The position numbers and the translations under genes were made by a program. DNA of 6,080 nucleotides from SZUA-448 sp964602475 (lineage in GTDB: Bacteria > Bacillota > Clostridia > Lachnospirales > Lachnospiraceae), in assembly GCA_964602475.1 (NCBI GenBank), contig CAZRRN010000090.1:1-6080 (forward strand), read 5' to 3'. Below are positions 1-6,080 of this stretch, in pieces. The notes under the pieces are model-generated. The model made no database searches. It was not told the DNA's origin and worked only from the letters and a program-made list of their open reading frames with translations. How positions within the stretch are numbered: the stretch's first letter is position 1; every line of letters begins with the position of its first letter.

Positions 1-53
1 AATTTAATTTGCGGTAAAGTTACAGTCAGTTGGAATTATAATTTGCTGGCTGA

Positions 54-548
54 CAGGCAGAGGGTTGGGTTATTGTAAACAGATTACTCGAAGATACATA
101 TAGATATGATAACAATGTAGCCGGCCGAATGTATTCAAGTACATCAGGGCAACGAGCAACGGTGTATGATATTCTTACATATTCTGATGCTTTTTCAACA
201 TTAAATGGTCAAGCAAAAGGAGCCATGTCACAATCTAATACTGCATATCAACAAGCATTCTGGATTGCGTGCTGTATCCATGTATGTAATAATTATGAAA
301 AGTGGAATGCAATAGTTCCAAGACCGGTTGGAGTTACAGCGCAATGTTATAATAAAGGGAATTTAACATCATCTTCTAGCCCGAATAGTCAATGGGAAAA
401 TGTTGTTTTTCCTGGTTGGACGGCGACATATGATGGTTTAGGTAGCTATACATCATTTGTGTACTATTCATACATAAATTACTTTAATGTTATATATATG
501 TATAAACCTGCATATGAATATCTTTATATCAGGAATGTGTATTATTAG
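54..548 (+). pseudogene. AT-rich gene tail, possibly a decayed SleB-like cell-wall hydrolase
   Basis: An open frame runs from just after a TGA at 51-53 to the TAG at 546-548. The first ATG is at 129, but no purine-rich ribosome binding site precedes it, and the residues upstream of that ATG (QAEGWVIVNRLLEDTYRYD) look like real protein. In-frame stops at 15-17, 39-41 and 51-53 block further extension. The pattern GWVIVNRLL, then VYDILTYSDAFSTLNG, then SNTAYQQAFWIA weakly recalls the SleB/CwlJ-type hydrolase layout (VxxVIxNRV, then IYxxxxF, then an alanine-rich helix). In that family the catalytic glutamate lies upstream of this part, so it would be missing here. The C-terminal third is rich in Tyr and Asn and has no recognised motif. 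Sampled lines are about 23-35% GC, lower than the genes to the right. The family call is an inference. It could instead be an intact small protein starting at 129, or the end of an unrelated gene. Confidence 0.35.
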
Positions 549-623
549 ATAAATTACTAGACGGAATTAATTTTCAGCGTCCGGTATGTTTACATGAATA
601 AATCTAATATTGGATACGGAAAT

Positions 624-627
624 GGAG
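624..627 (+). promoter_or_regulatory. Ribosome binding site deciding the start of the RCC1-like lipoprotein
   Basis: GGAG lies 6 nt before ATG 634. It overlaps the alternative ATG at 622 and lies downstream of the alternative TTG at 610, so neither of those can use it. Starting at 634 also gives a compact lipoprotein signal peptide with Arg2 and Arg4 before the hydrophobic core. Confidence 0.6.
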
Positions 628-633
628 ACGATT

Positions 634-1806
634 ATGAGGGATAGATTACTTACATGTCTTACAATACTATTGGTTGTTGTCTGCTCATCATGCGGCGTGA
701 AGCAAACAGGCGAAAGTACTTTGACCGGCGCACCGGAATCGACAAATTCGAATACTGATATAATTCAGCAGGCAGAACAATTAATCGAAGAGCGTTATTA
801 TCCACAGGCAATCGGTTTATTATCTTCTGTTAATGAGGATGAGACTGCCACGTCACTGTTAAAAAAGCTTCGCTACATCATAAACGGAAAGAATATGGTA
901 CGAGTCGATGGCGGGGTTGCTGCAATTAATTGTGATGGGCAGGTGACTTTTGCATTAGCAAATGGGTCTTTGGAATATTATGGATATGAGGCAGTTCCTG
1001 ACTGGTGTTTCGTAACATCCCTGTCCTTTGGAAACGGGATACTGTTTGCGTTTAACGAGCATGGGGATTTATTTACAACAACAGGAGTTGACGGAAATGG
1101 AAAGACGCATCCGTTATATACTATACTGGAAGCTTACCGGGAGCTGGTATCCTCTTCCTCGCTTCGCATTAACGAGATATCTACTGCAACATATGGTGAT
1201 ATCGCGATACTGACACGAGACGGTCGTGTTATAGCATCTTCTAAAAGCCTTGTCGATGGTGATGAAGAATTAGCAGGGATTTCTGCATTAAGTGAAGTTG
1301 TGGATATCTATATGGACAGCACCTCCTTATATGCACTAAAAAATGATGGGACAATATCAGTATTTTTTTGGGGAGCAGCAAGCGGTACCAATATGGCACA
1401 GGAGGTAGCTGCATGGACGGATATCGTTGCAATGACTTGTTGCGTGAATGGACCGATTGTCGGCTTAAAAACAGATGGCACGGTTGTAAGAACCTCCTCT
1501 TATTATAGGGCGGATGCTTTCTATGATGTATCGGAATGGGAGGACATCATATCAATTTCTCACGGTGGTGAATATATTCTAGGTTTGAAGCGTGACGGAA
1601 CTGTTGTTTCAACAGGAAATGACAGAACAACGGGAAAGCCATACATTGATACCGGAAGCTGGAAAGATATTGTAGCAATTGCTTCAGCAGGTACTTATTC
1701 AGATGCATATGCCTTTGGACTCACGAAAAACGGGACATTGGTAGTAGCGGGACAGGAAGGTAAAATGCCGGATGTTACCGGGATACAGAATCTGTATATT
1801 CCGTAA
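634..1806 (+). CDS. Lipoprotein with seven RCC1-like propeller repeats
   Basis: Predicted secreted lipoprotein of 390 residues. The start at ATG 634 is chosen because GGAG (624-627) lies 6 nt upstream; the frame also allows TTG 610 and ATG 622, which are less well placed. The signal peptide is MRDR followed by a hydrophobic core and the lipobox-like VCSSCG, giving Cys20 as the lipid-modified residue. The -3 position is Cys, which is slightly off consensus. A Ser/Thr/Gly/Asn-rich linker and a short TPR-like helical stretch (residues about 42-80, AEQLIEERYYPQAIGLL) come next. The rest holds seven units of the form hydrophobic-xx-DG-xVxxxG, with the DG or equivalent pairs at residues 101, 143, 196, 238, 281, 321 and 366. 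Linkers such as WTDIVAM, WEDIISI and WKDIVAI match the inter-blade motif of bacterial RCC1 proteins. Seven units fit one closed propeller. RCC1 folds generally bind partner proteins or ligands; none is indicated here. A strong hairpin follows 30 nt after the stop. Confidence 0.8.
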   Translation: MRDRLLTCLTILLVVVCSSCGVKQTGESTLTGAPESTNSNTDIIQQAEQLIEERYYPQAIGLLSSVNEDETATSLLKKLRYIINGKNMVRVDGGVAAINCDGQVTFALANGSLEYYGYEAVPDWCFVTSLSFGNGILFAFNEHGDLFTTTGVDGNGKTHPLYTILEAYRELVSSSSLRINEISTATYGDIAILTRDGRVIASSKSLVDGDEELAGISALSEVVDIYMDSTSLYALKNDGTISVFFWGAASGTNMAQEVAAWTDIVAMTCCVNGPIVGLKTDGTVVRTSSYYRADAFYDVSEWEDIISISHGGEYILGLKRDGTVVSTGNDRTTGKPYIDTGSWKDIVAIASAGTYSDAYAFGLTKNGTLVVAGQEGKMPDVTGIQNLYIP

Positions 1807-1836
1807 TTGAACTTTGTGAATTTGAATAACACATCA

Positions 1837-1885
1837 GAGCCAAGAAAAGCTGAAATCACGGCATTTCCTGGCTCGACTTATTTAT
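1837..1885 (+). terminator. Probable terminator after the RCC1-like lipoprotein gene
   Basis: A long hairpin starts 30 nt after the lipoprotein stop. GAGCCA (1837-1842) pairs with TGGCTC (1869-1874), GAAA (1844-1847) with TTTC (1864-1867), and GCTG (1849-1852) with CGGC (1859-1862, one G-U pair). These are separated by single mismatches around an AAATCA loop. This gives 14 pairs in 38 nt. The following tract, GACTTATTTAT, is only moderately T-rich, so it is a less than ideal intrinsic terminator. Its position makes that role the most likely one. Confidence 0.6.
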
Positions 1886-1928
1886 AGAGGGAACTTTTTG
1901 GTGTTATAATAAGTTCTTTCGCCATATC

Positions 1929-1962
1929 TGTCAACTGACAAATAAGTCAGTAAGACATTTTT
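1929..1962 (+). terminator. Second stem-loop with T run, terminator-like
   Basis: ACTGAC (1934-1939) pairs with GTCAGT (1946-1951) around an AAATAA loop. The stem is extended by TGTC (1929-1932) with GACA (1954-1957) across a small internal loop. TTTTT at 1958-1962 follows directly. It could back up the hairpin at 1837-1874. The stem is only moderately GC-rich, so efficiency is uncertain. Confidence 0.4.
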
Positions 1963-1970
1963 CGAAATAA

Positions 1971-1993
1971 AACTGGTTTATGCGAAACCAGTT
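1971..1993. repeat. Perfect 9-bp inverted repeat next to a promoter-like site
   Basis: AACTGGTTT (1971-1979) and AAACCAGTT (1985-1993) are perfect inverted copies around the 5-nt spacer ATGCG. The right arm overlaps the first two bases of the proposed -35 box (1992-1997) of the kinase gene. It could be an operator for a dimeric regulator or another RNA hairpin. The following GCGTTTTGC is not a clean T run, so a terminator role is less likely. Confidence 0.5.
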
Positions 1994-2020
1994 GCGTTTT
2001 GCAAAGCAATGAGTTATAAT
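1992..2020 (+). promoter_or_regulatory. Candidate sigma-A type promoter for the kinase/binding-protein unit
   Basis: TTGCGT (1992-1997) and a perfect TATAAT (2015-2020) are separated by 17 bp, the ideal spacing. The -35 box matches the consensus well only in its TTG. Transcription would start near 2027, leaving a leader of about 115 nt before the kinase start at 2142. The site lies after both terminator-like hairpins, where a new transcription unit would be expected to begin. Confidence 0.45.
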
Positions 2021-2124
2021 TATTTTGGATTAGTGTATTAAAATCACAGTACCGAATACTTATAACAAATATCTATAAAATGAGAAGATCTGAACGGCAA
2101 GTTATTTTCGGCTTATACCGACGT

Positions 2125-2131
2125 AAGGAAG
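2125..2131 (+). promoter_or_regulatory. Ribosome binding site of the hybrid kinase gene
   Basis: AAGGAAG ends 10 nt before ATG 2142. An in-frame TAA at 2124-2126 lies immediately upstream, so 2142 is the first possible ATG of the frame. The next in-frame ATG (2217) falls at the start of the first membrane helix and would drop the basic N-terminal tail. Confidence 0.6.
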
Positions 2132-2141
2132 TGAACACTAT

Positions 2142-4733
2142 ATGGTCTCCCGCAAGAGAGCAGAAGACAGTTCCGAGGTCTCCGCCGCATCGAGATCTCA
2201 TAAAAAATGGGACAGAATGGTTACGGTTACAGTCTTGTCGCTGTTGTTTGCAGTTATTTCTGTCAGCGCAATGTTTGGCGGTCTGATCGGAAGCTACCGC
2301 AGCAATACCGTACAGGAGAGTGTAGCATACCTGAAAGAAATCAATCAGGAGCTGCAGCTTTATATTGAGGCGAGAATCGCCGAATACTGGAACGCTTCCC
2401 ACAGCGTTGCCAACAGCATCCGTGTGGCTAACATCAAAGATGATGATGCCATGCTTGATTATCTTGTGGGTCAGAGGGATATTTACGGGGTGTCCGAGAT
2501 TACACTGTACACCAGAAGCGGATATGCGGTGAACACGGAAGGAAAGGTTCTTTCCAACGATGTTGCATCGAAGGCTGTTGCAGAAATTAACAGTGCCGGA
2601 GAGTCTCTGTCTGTTATGGAGTCAAGCGTTGTTTACATTGTTGCGGTTGATACCGATACGCTGTATCACGGGTCGGAAATCGTAGCAGTATCCATTGTAC
2701 AGGATTTAGGCTCCTTTTTGGACAACATGGGCATTTCCTCTTTTGGCGGATCCGATTTTGTATATCTGACGCAGAATAACGGTGCAGTCGTAAGCAGGCT
2801 GACCCGTGTCGGTTCCGATCGCGTATATAACCTGCTTGCGTTACTGAAAGAAAGTAAGATTCTGTCGCTGTCGGACAATACTGAAGCGGCGAAAGACCTG
2901 CTTACCTCGGGAGAGTGCGCTGTGTTCCGTCGTGAAACAGAATCCGGAGATCAATATGTTGTGTCTTCTTCTGTTCAGACGGGCTATGACGAAATGCGGC
3001 TGTTTTATCTTGTTCCGGTAAATGCAGTCAACCAGACAACAAACAGTTTTTCCAAGTACATTGTAATCCTAAGCATTGTAGTAATATTAGTCTTTGTCAG
3101 TATTACAATCATTGGATTTTTATATCTGTACAACCTTCGAAAGAAGAGGTTTGATTCGGATCTTGGTATTCGTGAGCATATGCTTGATCTGCTGGTACAT
3201 AATTCAAAGTCCGCATTGGCACTTTTTGAGATCGGAAAGAAGGAACCGGTCTATTGCTCGGATAACGTAGAGCCAATCATTGGCGAGGCATACTATAATC
3301 TTGAAAAAACTGATACCGGATACAAGCTGCGCGGCAGCGCAGGGATAGAGACCGAGGCGCTGATTGAACTGAATGCTCAGATGAAGGACTGGGATGGACT
3401 GACCGAATTCCGAAGCACCTTTATCCGTAACATTGCCGCTGAAACACCTTCTTATTTTGAAACCCGAATTTTCCCGATAGAAAAGAACAAGCAAAAAGAA
3501 ACCTTTGTCGGCTTCGCACAGGATGTTACGCCGCTCTATAAAAGACAAGCCATAGCAGTAGAGGCGCTTGCCATGGCAGAGCAGGCCAATCAGGCAAAAA
3601 CCCGTTTTCTTTCCAACATGTCCCATGACATTCGAACTCCCATGAATGCAATTGTGAATATGACGAACTTTGCTCTTGAAAGTGTTGGAGAGCCGGAGCT
3701 GCAGACGGAGTACCTGAATACGCTTCGTGAATCATCGGTTCATCTGCTGCATCTGATCAACGACGTTTTTGACATGAGCCGTATTGAAAGCGGGCGAATG
3801 ACGATTTCGGCTGAACCATTTCACTTGCAGGATGAGCTTAACCACATTGCTGACATTGTGCGACCGCTTTGTAAAGACAAGAATCAGATATTTATTGTGG
3901 ACTTTAGCGGGCTTAACAGTACGGATATTCTGGGAGATCAGGTGAAGCTGTCGCAGATTCTGATGAATCTGCTTTCCAATGCCTGCAAGTTCACAGAAAA
4001 AGGCGGTACCGTGCGTTTTACGGCAAATAATCTGCCTTCTCTGCGGGAAAATGTTGCAAACATACGGTTTCAGGTAGAGGATACAGGAATGGGCATTTCC
4101 GAAACTGATCTGGAAAAAATATTTGAGCCGTTTGCCCGGGTAGATGATGAACAGGTCAACAGAACGGAAGGAACCGGACTTGGATTGTCTATCTGCCGCA
4201 GTTACATAAATGCTATGGGCGGAACCATTGGCTGTGAAAGTGAAAAAGACCGGGGCAGTGTATTTACAGTGGAGCTGTTCTTCCCGATTGTTAAGTCAGA
4301 AACCCGGACAGTGCAAGCAGCCGTCGCAGACGTCTCCTTTGCAGGAAGGCGCTGTCTGCTCTGTGAGGATAACCAGATTAACCGGACGATTGCAGCGAAG
4401 CTGTTGGAGCGCCTGGGCTTTGTGATAGAAACCGCGGTTAACGGTAAAGAAGGGGCAAGTCTGTTCATATCGTCAGTGCCGGGATATTTTGACATCATTT
4501 ACATGGATGTACAGATGCCCGTGATGGATGGCTATGAAGCTACCGGAGTAATCCGAAGCAGCGGACATTCGCAAGGGGAAACCATTCCTATCATTGCCAT
4601 GACTGCCAATGTATTTGCCGAGGATATAGAACGTGCGCGTTCGGCAGGTATGAACGGACATGTCGGAAAGCCACTTCTTGTTAATGAGCTGATAGAAACT
4701 ACAAATAAAGTATTGAATAACGGAGGAAAATGA
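2142..4733 (+). CDS. Membrane hybrid sensor histidine kinase/response regulator
   Basis: Intact 863-residue hybrid kinase. After a basic cytoplasmic tail, TM1 spans about 26-50. An extracytoplasmic region of about 250 residues follows; it looks like a Cache-type sensor (IYGVSEITLYTRSGYAV, later IVAVSIVQDLG). TM2 spans about 306-330. A PAS-like domain (about 347-465, ending GFAQDVTPLY) leads into the dimerisation helix with the H-box SHDIRTP, where His495 is the likely phosphorylated residue. The ATPase domain shows the N-box LLSNACKFT (Asn613), G1 DTGMGIS (Asp647), F-box FEPF (661-664) and G2 GTGLGLS (677-683). The receiver at about 737-855 has acidic Glu742 and Asp743, phosphoacceptor Asp789 in YMDVQMP, Thr821 and Lys843. 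All key residues are present. It should autophosphorylate on His495, pass phosphate to Asp789, and then on to an HPt or regulator not seen here. It overlaps the next gene's first ATG, which suggests that the neighbouring binding protein supplies its signal. The ligand is unknown. Confidence 0.95.
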   Translation: MVSRKRAEDSSEVSAASRSHKKWDRMVTVTVLSLLFAVISVSAMFGGLIGSYRSNTVQESVAYLKEINQELQLYIEARIAEYWNASHSVANSIRVANIKDDDAMLDYLVGQRDIYGVSEITLYTRSGYAVNTEGKVLSNDVASKAVAEINSAGESLSVMESSVVYIVAVDTDTLYHGSEIVAVSIVQDLGSFLDNMGISSFGGSDFVYLTQNNGAVVSRLTRVGSDRVYNLLALLKESKILSLSDNTEAAKDLLTSGECAVFRRETESGDQYVVSSSVQTGYDEMRLFYLVPVNAVNQTTNSFSKYIVILSIVVILVFVSITIIGFLYLYNLRKKRFDSDLGIREHMLDLLVHNSKSALALFEIGKKEPVYCSDNVEPIIGEAYYNLEKTDTGYKLRGSAGIETEALIELNAQMKDWDGLTEFRSTFIRNIAAETPSYFETRIFPIEKNKQKETFVGFAQDVTPLYKRQAIAVEALAMAEQANQAKTRFLSNMSHDIRTPMNAIVNMTNFALESVGEPELQTEYLNTLRESSVHLLHLINDVFDMSRIESGRMTISAEPFHLQDELNHIADIVRPLCKDKNQIFIVDFSGLNSTDILGDQVKLSQILMNLLSNACKFTEKGGTVRFTANNLPSLRENVANIRFQVEDTGMGISETDLEKIFEPFARVDDEQVNRTEGTGLGLSICRSYINAMGGTIGCESEKDRGSVFTVELFFPIVKSETRTVQAAVADVSFAGRRCLLCEDNQINRTIAAKLLERLGFVIETAVNGKEGASLFISSVPGYFDIIYMDVQMPVMDGYEATGVIRSSGHSQGETIPIIAMTANVFAEDIERARSAGMNGHVGKPLLVNELIETTNKVLNNGGK
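4722..4726 (+). promoter_or_regulatory. Ribosome binding site inside the kinase 3' end, for the solute-binding protein
   Basis: GGAGG sits in the last codons of the kinase gene. It is 3 nt before ATG 4730, which is too close, and 9 nt before ATG 4736, which is well placed. This favours 4736 as the start and a signal peptide beginning MKKIFG. Because the site is read through by ribosomes finishing the kinase, translation of the two genes is probably coupled. Confidence 0.7.
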
Positions 4734-4735
4734 GA

Positions 4736-5458
4736 ATGAAAAAAATCTTTGGTATCCTGTTGTTCGTAATGCTTCTTGCAATCCTGCTGCCCGGCTGTGC
4801 AAAAAAGACCGCTGCTACAGGCGAGGCGTCCAACGAAATTATGACCTATAAGAAGTTGACCCAGGATAAAACTACACTGGTGGTAAGTTATACCGGGAAC
4901 ATCGATATTGGTGCATTTTCAGAAGAATTTGAACGTTTGAATCCGGATATCCAGGTGGTGTGTCTTGATATAACCGGTGGAAATTTAAAAGTCAACCCGG
5001 CGCAGGACTGGATTTTGAACGGGCTGGCACCGGATGTCATGTTCTGGTCCGGCGATCTTGCTTCAGATCAGTTTATAAGCGAGAACTTTGAAAATTTGTC
5101 TACCGGCTCCGTAATGGACAGCTACCAGTCTGAAGCGCTGGGCGATATTGCAATCGATGGGAATCTATACTGTCTGCCCTGCCCCTCTGAGGTAGTATGT
5201 ATGCTTTATAATAAAACTCTTTTTGAACAGTACGGCTGGCAGGTACCTGCGACCTTTGATGAATTCGTTGCTCTGTGTGACCGGATTACGGAGGATACAA
5301 ACGGTGAAGTGGCGCCGTGGAATCCCAATGCCAAATACTCTAACGAATTCCAGATTGTGATGCAGGGGTTTTTGTATGATGAGCTGTTCAGCGGAGTAGA
5401 TAATCGGAAATGTATGATGCGGTCATTGACGGAGCAAGCGGCACAGCCGGTCACCTAA
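4736..5458 (+). CDS. Lipid-anchored extracellular solute-binding protein, N-terminal part (frameshifted)
   Basis: This is the first part of a family 1-type (SBP_bac_1-like) solute-binding lipoprotein. The signal peptide MKKIFGILLFVMLLAILLPGC has the clear lipobox LPGC with Cys21 as the lipid anchor. The binding-protein fold begins at TTLVVSYTGNIDIGAFSEEF. Typical family features follow: FERLNPDIQVV, a strand and turn with APDVMFWSGDLASDQ, DGNLYCLPCPSEV, and the hinge-region signature YNKTLFEQYGW (Tyr158-Asn159-Lys160) followed by VPATFDEF. After LFSGVDN (to 5404) the frame turns to unrelated residues and stops at 5456-5458. The true continuation is in the next frame from about 5404, so one base appears to have been lost. 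Without that base the protein would lack its second lobe and could not close on a ligand. The start at 4736 is chosen for its 9-nt spacing from GGAGG. Family members bind sugars or other small solutes; the ligand cannot be told here. No permease gene is seen. Confidence 0.85.
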   Translation: MKKIFGILLFVMLLAILLPGCAKKTAATGEASNEIMTYKKLTQDKTTLVVSYTGNIDIGAFSEEFERLNPDIQVVCLDITGGNLKVNPAQDWILNGLAPDVMFWSGDLASDQFISENFENLSTGSVMDSYQSEALGDIAIDGNLYCLPCPSEVVCMLYNKTLFEQYGWQVPATFDEFVALCDRITEDTNGEVAPWNPNAKYSNEFQIVMQGFLYDELFSGVDNRKCMMRSLTEQAAQPVT

Positions 5459-6080
5459 AGCCATTATACGACGCATTGCAGACACTGATTGATCATGGAA
5501 TACTGCGCGAGGAACATTTTACGTATAGTGCAACAACAAGAATGAACGAATTTAAGGCAGGAAAGATTGCCATGATTAATTACAGGGCATCTGATCTTGC
5601 TTCCGAAACCTATGAATTCGGGCTTATGCCATTTCCGGGAACTTTAGGAGTTCTCGGTTACGTGTGTAAGTATTACAATGCGGTGGTTGGAGTTCCGAAA
5701 GCTGAAAGAACCACTGCTGTGCAGGATGCCATTGACCGTTATCTTGCTTTCTTTAGCACTGAGGAAGGACAACGCATTTTCATCGGGAATACCTTGCAGA
5801 TTAGTAATGTCATCAACGTGAACCCGCCGGAAAACAGCGCCCTCTCTGCACTGCAGCCAGCGCTTGATGAAGGACATCAATTTCAGCTGCTGAGCTTTTC
5901 CGGCGAGAACTGTAACCTGATTTTTCCTCTGTGTGAGGACGCAAAGTGGATGCTTGCTGGGGAAAGGACTGCGGAGGAATGCATTGCCGTCATGAATGCA
6001 GAACCATCCGGGACTGAAGAAAGCAAGGAAGCGACTGTACCGGAGAATGTTGCCGATGCCGGAGAGGACTTTACGATTCT
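5404..6080 (+). pseudogene. Solute-binding protein, C-terminal part in shifted frame, cut by the window end
   Basis: Frame 1 stays open from just after the TAA at 5401-5403 to the end of the window and reads as the second lobe of the same binding protein. It holds MYDAVIDGASGTAGHLKPLY, FTYSATTRMNEFKAGKIAM, a crossing segment YEFGLMPFPG, then VVGVPKAERTTAVQDAID and RYLAFFSTEEGQRIF, all typical of family 1 binding proteins. KWMLAGERTAEECIAVMN matches the usual end of such a domain. The chain does not stop there. It runs on through a Glu/Ser/Thr/Ala/Pro-rich linker (from about 6001) and leaves the window at GEDFTI, so more protein follows. ATG 5410 is the first ATG, but GGAG lies 13 nt away, so independent translation is unlikely. 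Read with the upstream part it makes one protein of more than 440 residues. Confidence 0.75.

Larger units (their letters stand above)
1807..2141. other. 335-base intergenic region
   Basis: This gap has no convincing gene. In order it holds the strong hairpin at 1837-1874, a second stem-loop with a T run at 1929-1962, a perfect 9-bp inverted repeat at 1971-1993, a promoter-like pair of boxes at 1992-2020, an AT-rich leader, and the kinase ribosome binding site at 2125-2131. A second TATAAT at 1905-1910 has no -35 partner at the right distance. No known riboswitch class was recognised by eye. Confidence 0.6.

Noticed and set aside
549..623. Promoter or terminator between the left-edge frame and the lipoprotein gene
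   Set aside because: TTTACA at 589-594 has no -10 box at a workable distance, and the only inverted repeat (CGGA with TCCG, 562-583) is four pairs with a long loop.
610..633. TTG 610 or ATG 622 as the start of the RCC1-like lipoprotein
   Set aside because: The only good ribosome binding site (GGAG 624-627) lies downstream of or overlaps these codons and fits ATG 634, which also gives a normal-length signal peptide.
1905..1910. TATAAT as a promoter -10 box
   Set aside because: The sequence 17 bp upstream (TTATAG region) does not resemble a -35 box, and the site lies before the second terminator-like hairpin.
2080..2286. Short + strand frame starting at ATG 2080 and overlapping the kinase start
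   Set aside because: There is no ribosome binding site before 2080, and most of the frame lies inside the well-supported kinase gene. It could at most be a leader peptide, with nothing to support that.
3204..3626. 140-codon antisense frame within the kinase gene
   Set aside because: It lies opposite the PAS-like and HisKA coding sequence, shows no recognisable domain, and is explained as a shadow of the strong + strand gene.
5396..5416. Programmed -1 ribosomal frameshifting in the solute-binding protein
   Set aside because: A -1 shift would join the frames, but the junction (TCGGAAATG) has no slippery heptamer in the right phase and no obvious stimulatory structure was seen. A lost base explains it more simply.

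Overview
The window reads as a chromosomal segment of a Gram-positive Firmicute, most likely a clostridial gut-type bacterium of the Lachnospiraceae kind. This is inferred from style, not from a marker gene. The signs are GGAGG-type ribosome binding sites, two short lipoprotein signal peptides, and a long hybrid histidine kinase whose H-box reads SHDIRTP. GC is moderate in the kinase and solute-binding genes and clearly lower at the left end. All supported genes lie on the + strand. No tRNA, rRNA, CRISPR array, transposase or phage gene was seen.

Left end (1-633): an AT-rich open frame ends at 548. It looks like the tail of a larger or decayed gene, because stops break its frame just upstream and its first ATG has no ribosome binding site. 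Its residues weakly recall the SleB-type cell-wall hydrolase family. Next (634-1806) comes a predicted lipoprotein of 390 residues carrying seven RCC1-like repeat units, enough for a complete seven-bladed beta-propeller tethered outside the membrane. A 335-base intergenic region (1807-2141) follows. It holds a strong 38-nt hairpin that probably ends the lipoprotein transcript, a second hairpin with a T run, a third perfect 9-bp hairpin, and a promoter-like TTGCGT-17-TATAAT that could drive the next unit.

The right half is a two-gene unit. The first gene (2142-4733) is an intact 863-residue membrane hybrid sensor kinase: TM, extracytoplasmic Cache-like domain, TM, PAS-like domain, HisKA, HATPase_c, receiver. 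The second (from 4736, running off the window) encodes a lipid-anchored family 1-type extracellular solute-binding protein. Its frame is broken by an apparent one-base deletion near 5405, and both halves are otherwise well conserved. The kinase stop overlaps the first possible ATG of the binding protein, so the two are almost certainly co-transcribed and probably translationally coupled.

The simplest reading is a sensory module: a lipid-anchored binding protein catches a small solute outside the membrane and the kinase reports it. No permease, ATPase, HPt protein or output response regulator is visible, so any transport role and the phosphorelay target lie outside this window. The RCC1-like lipoprotein is separated by a probable terminator and need not belong to the same pathway.
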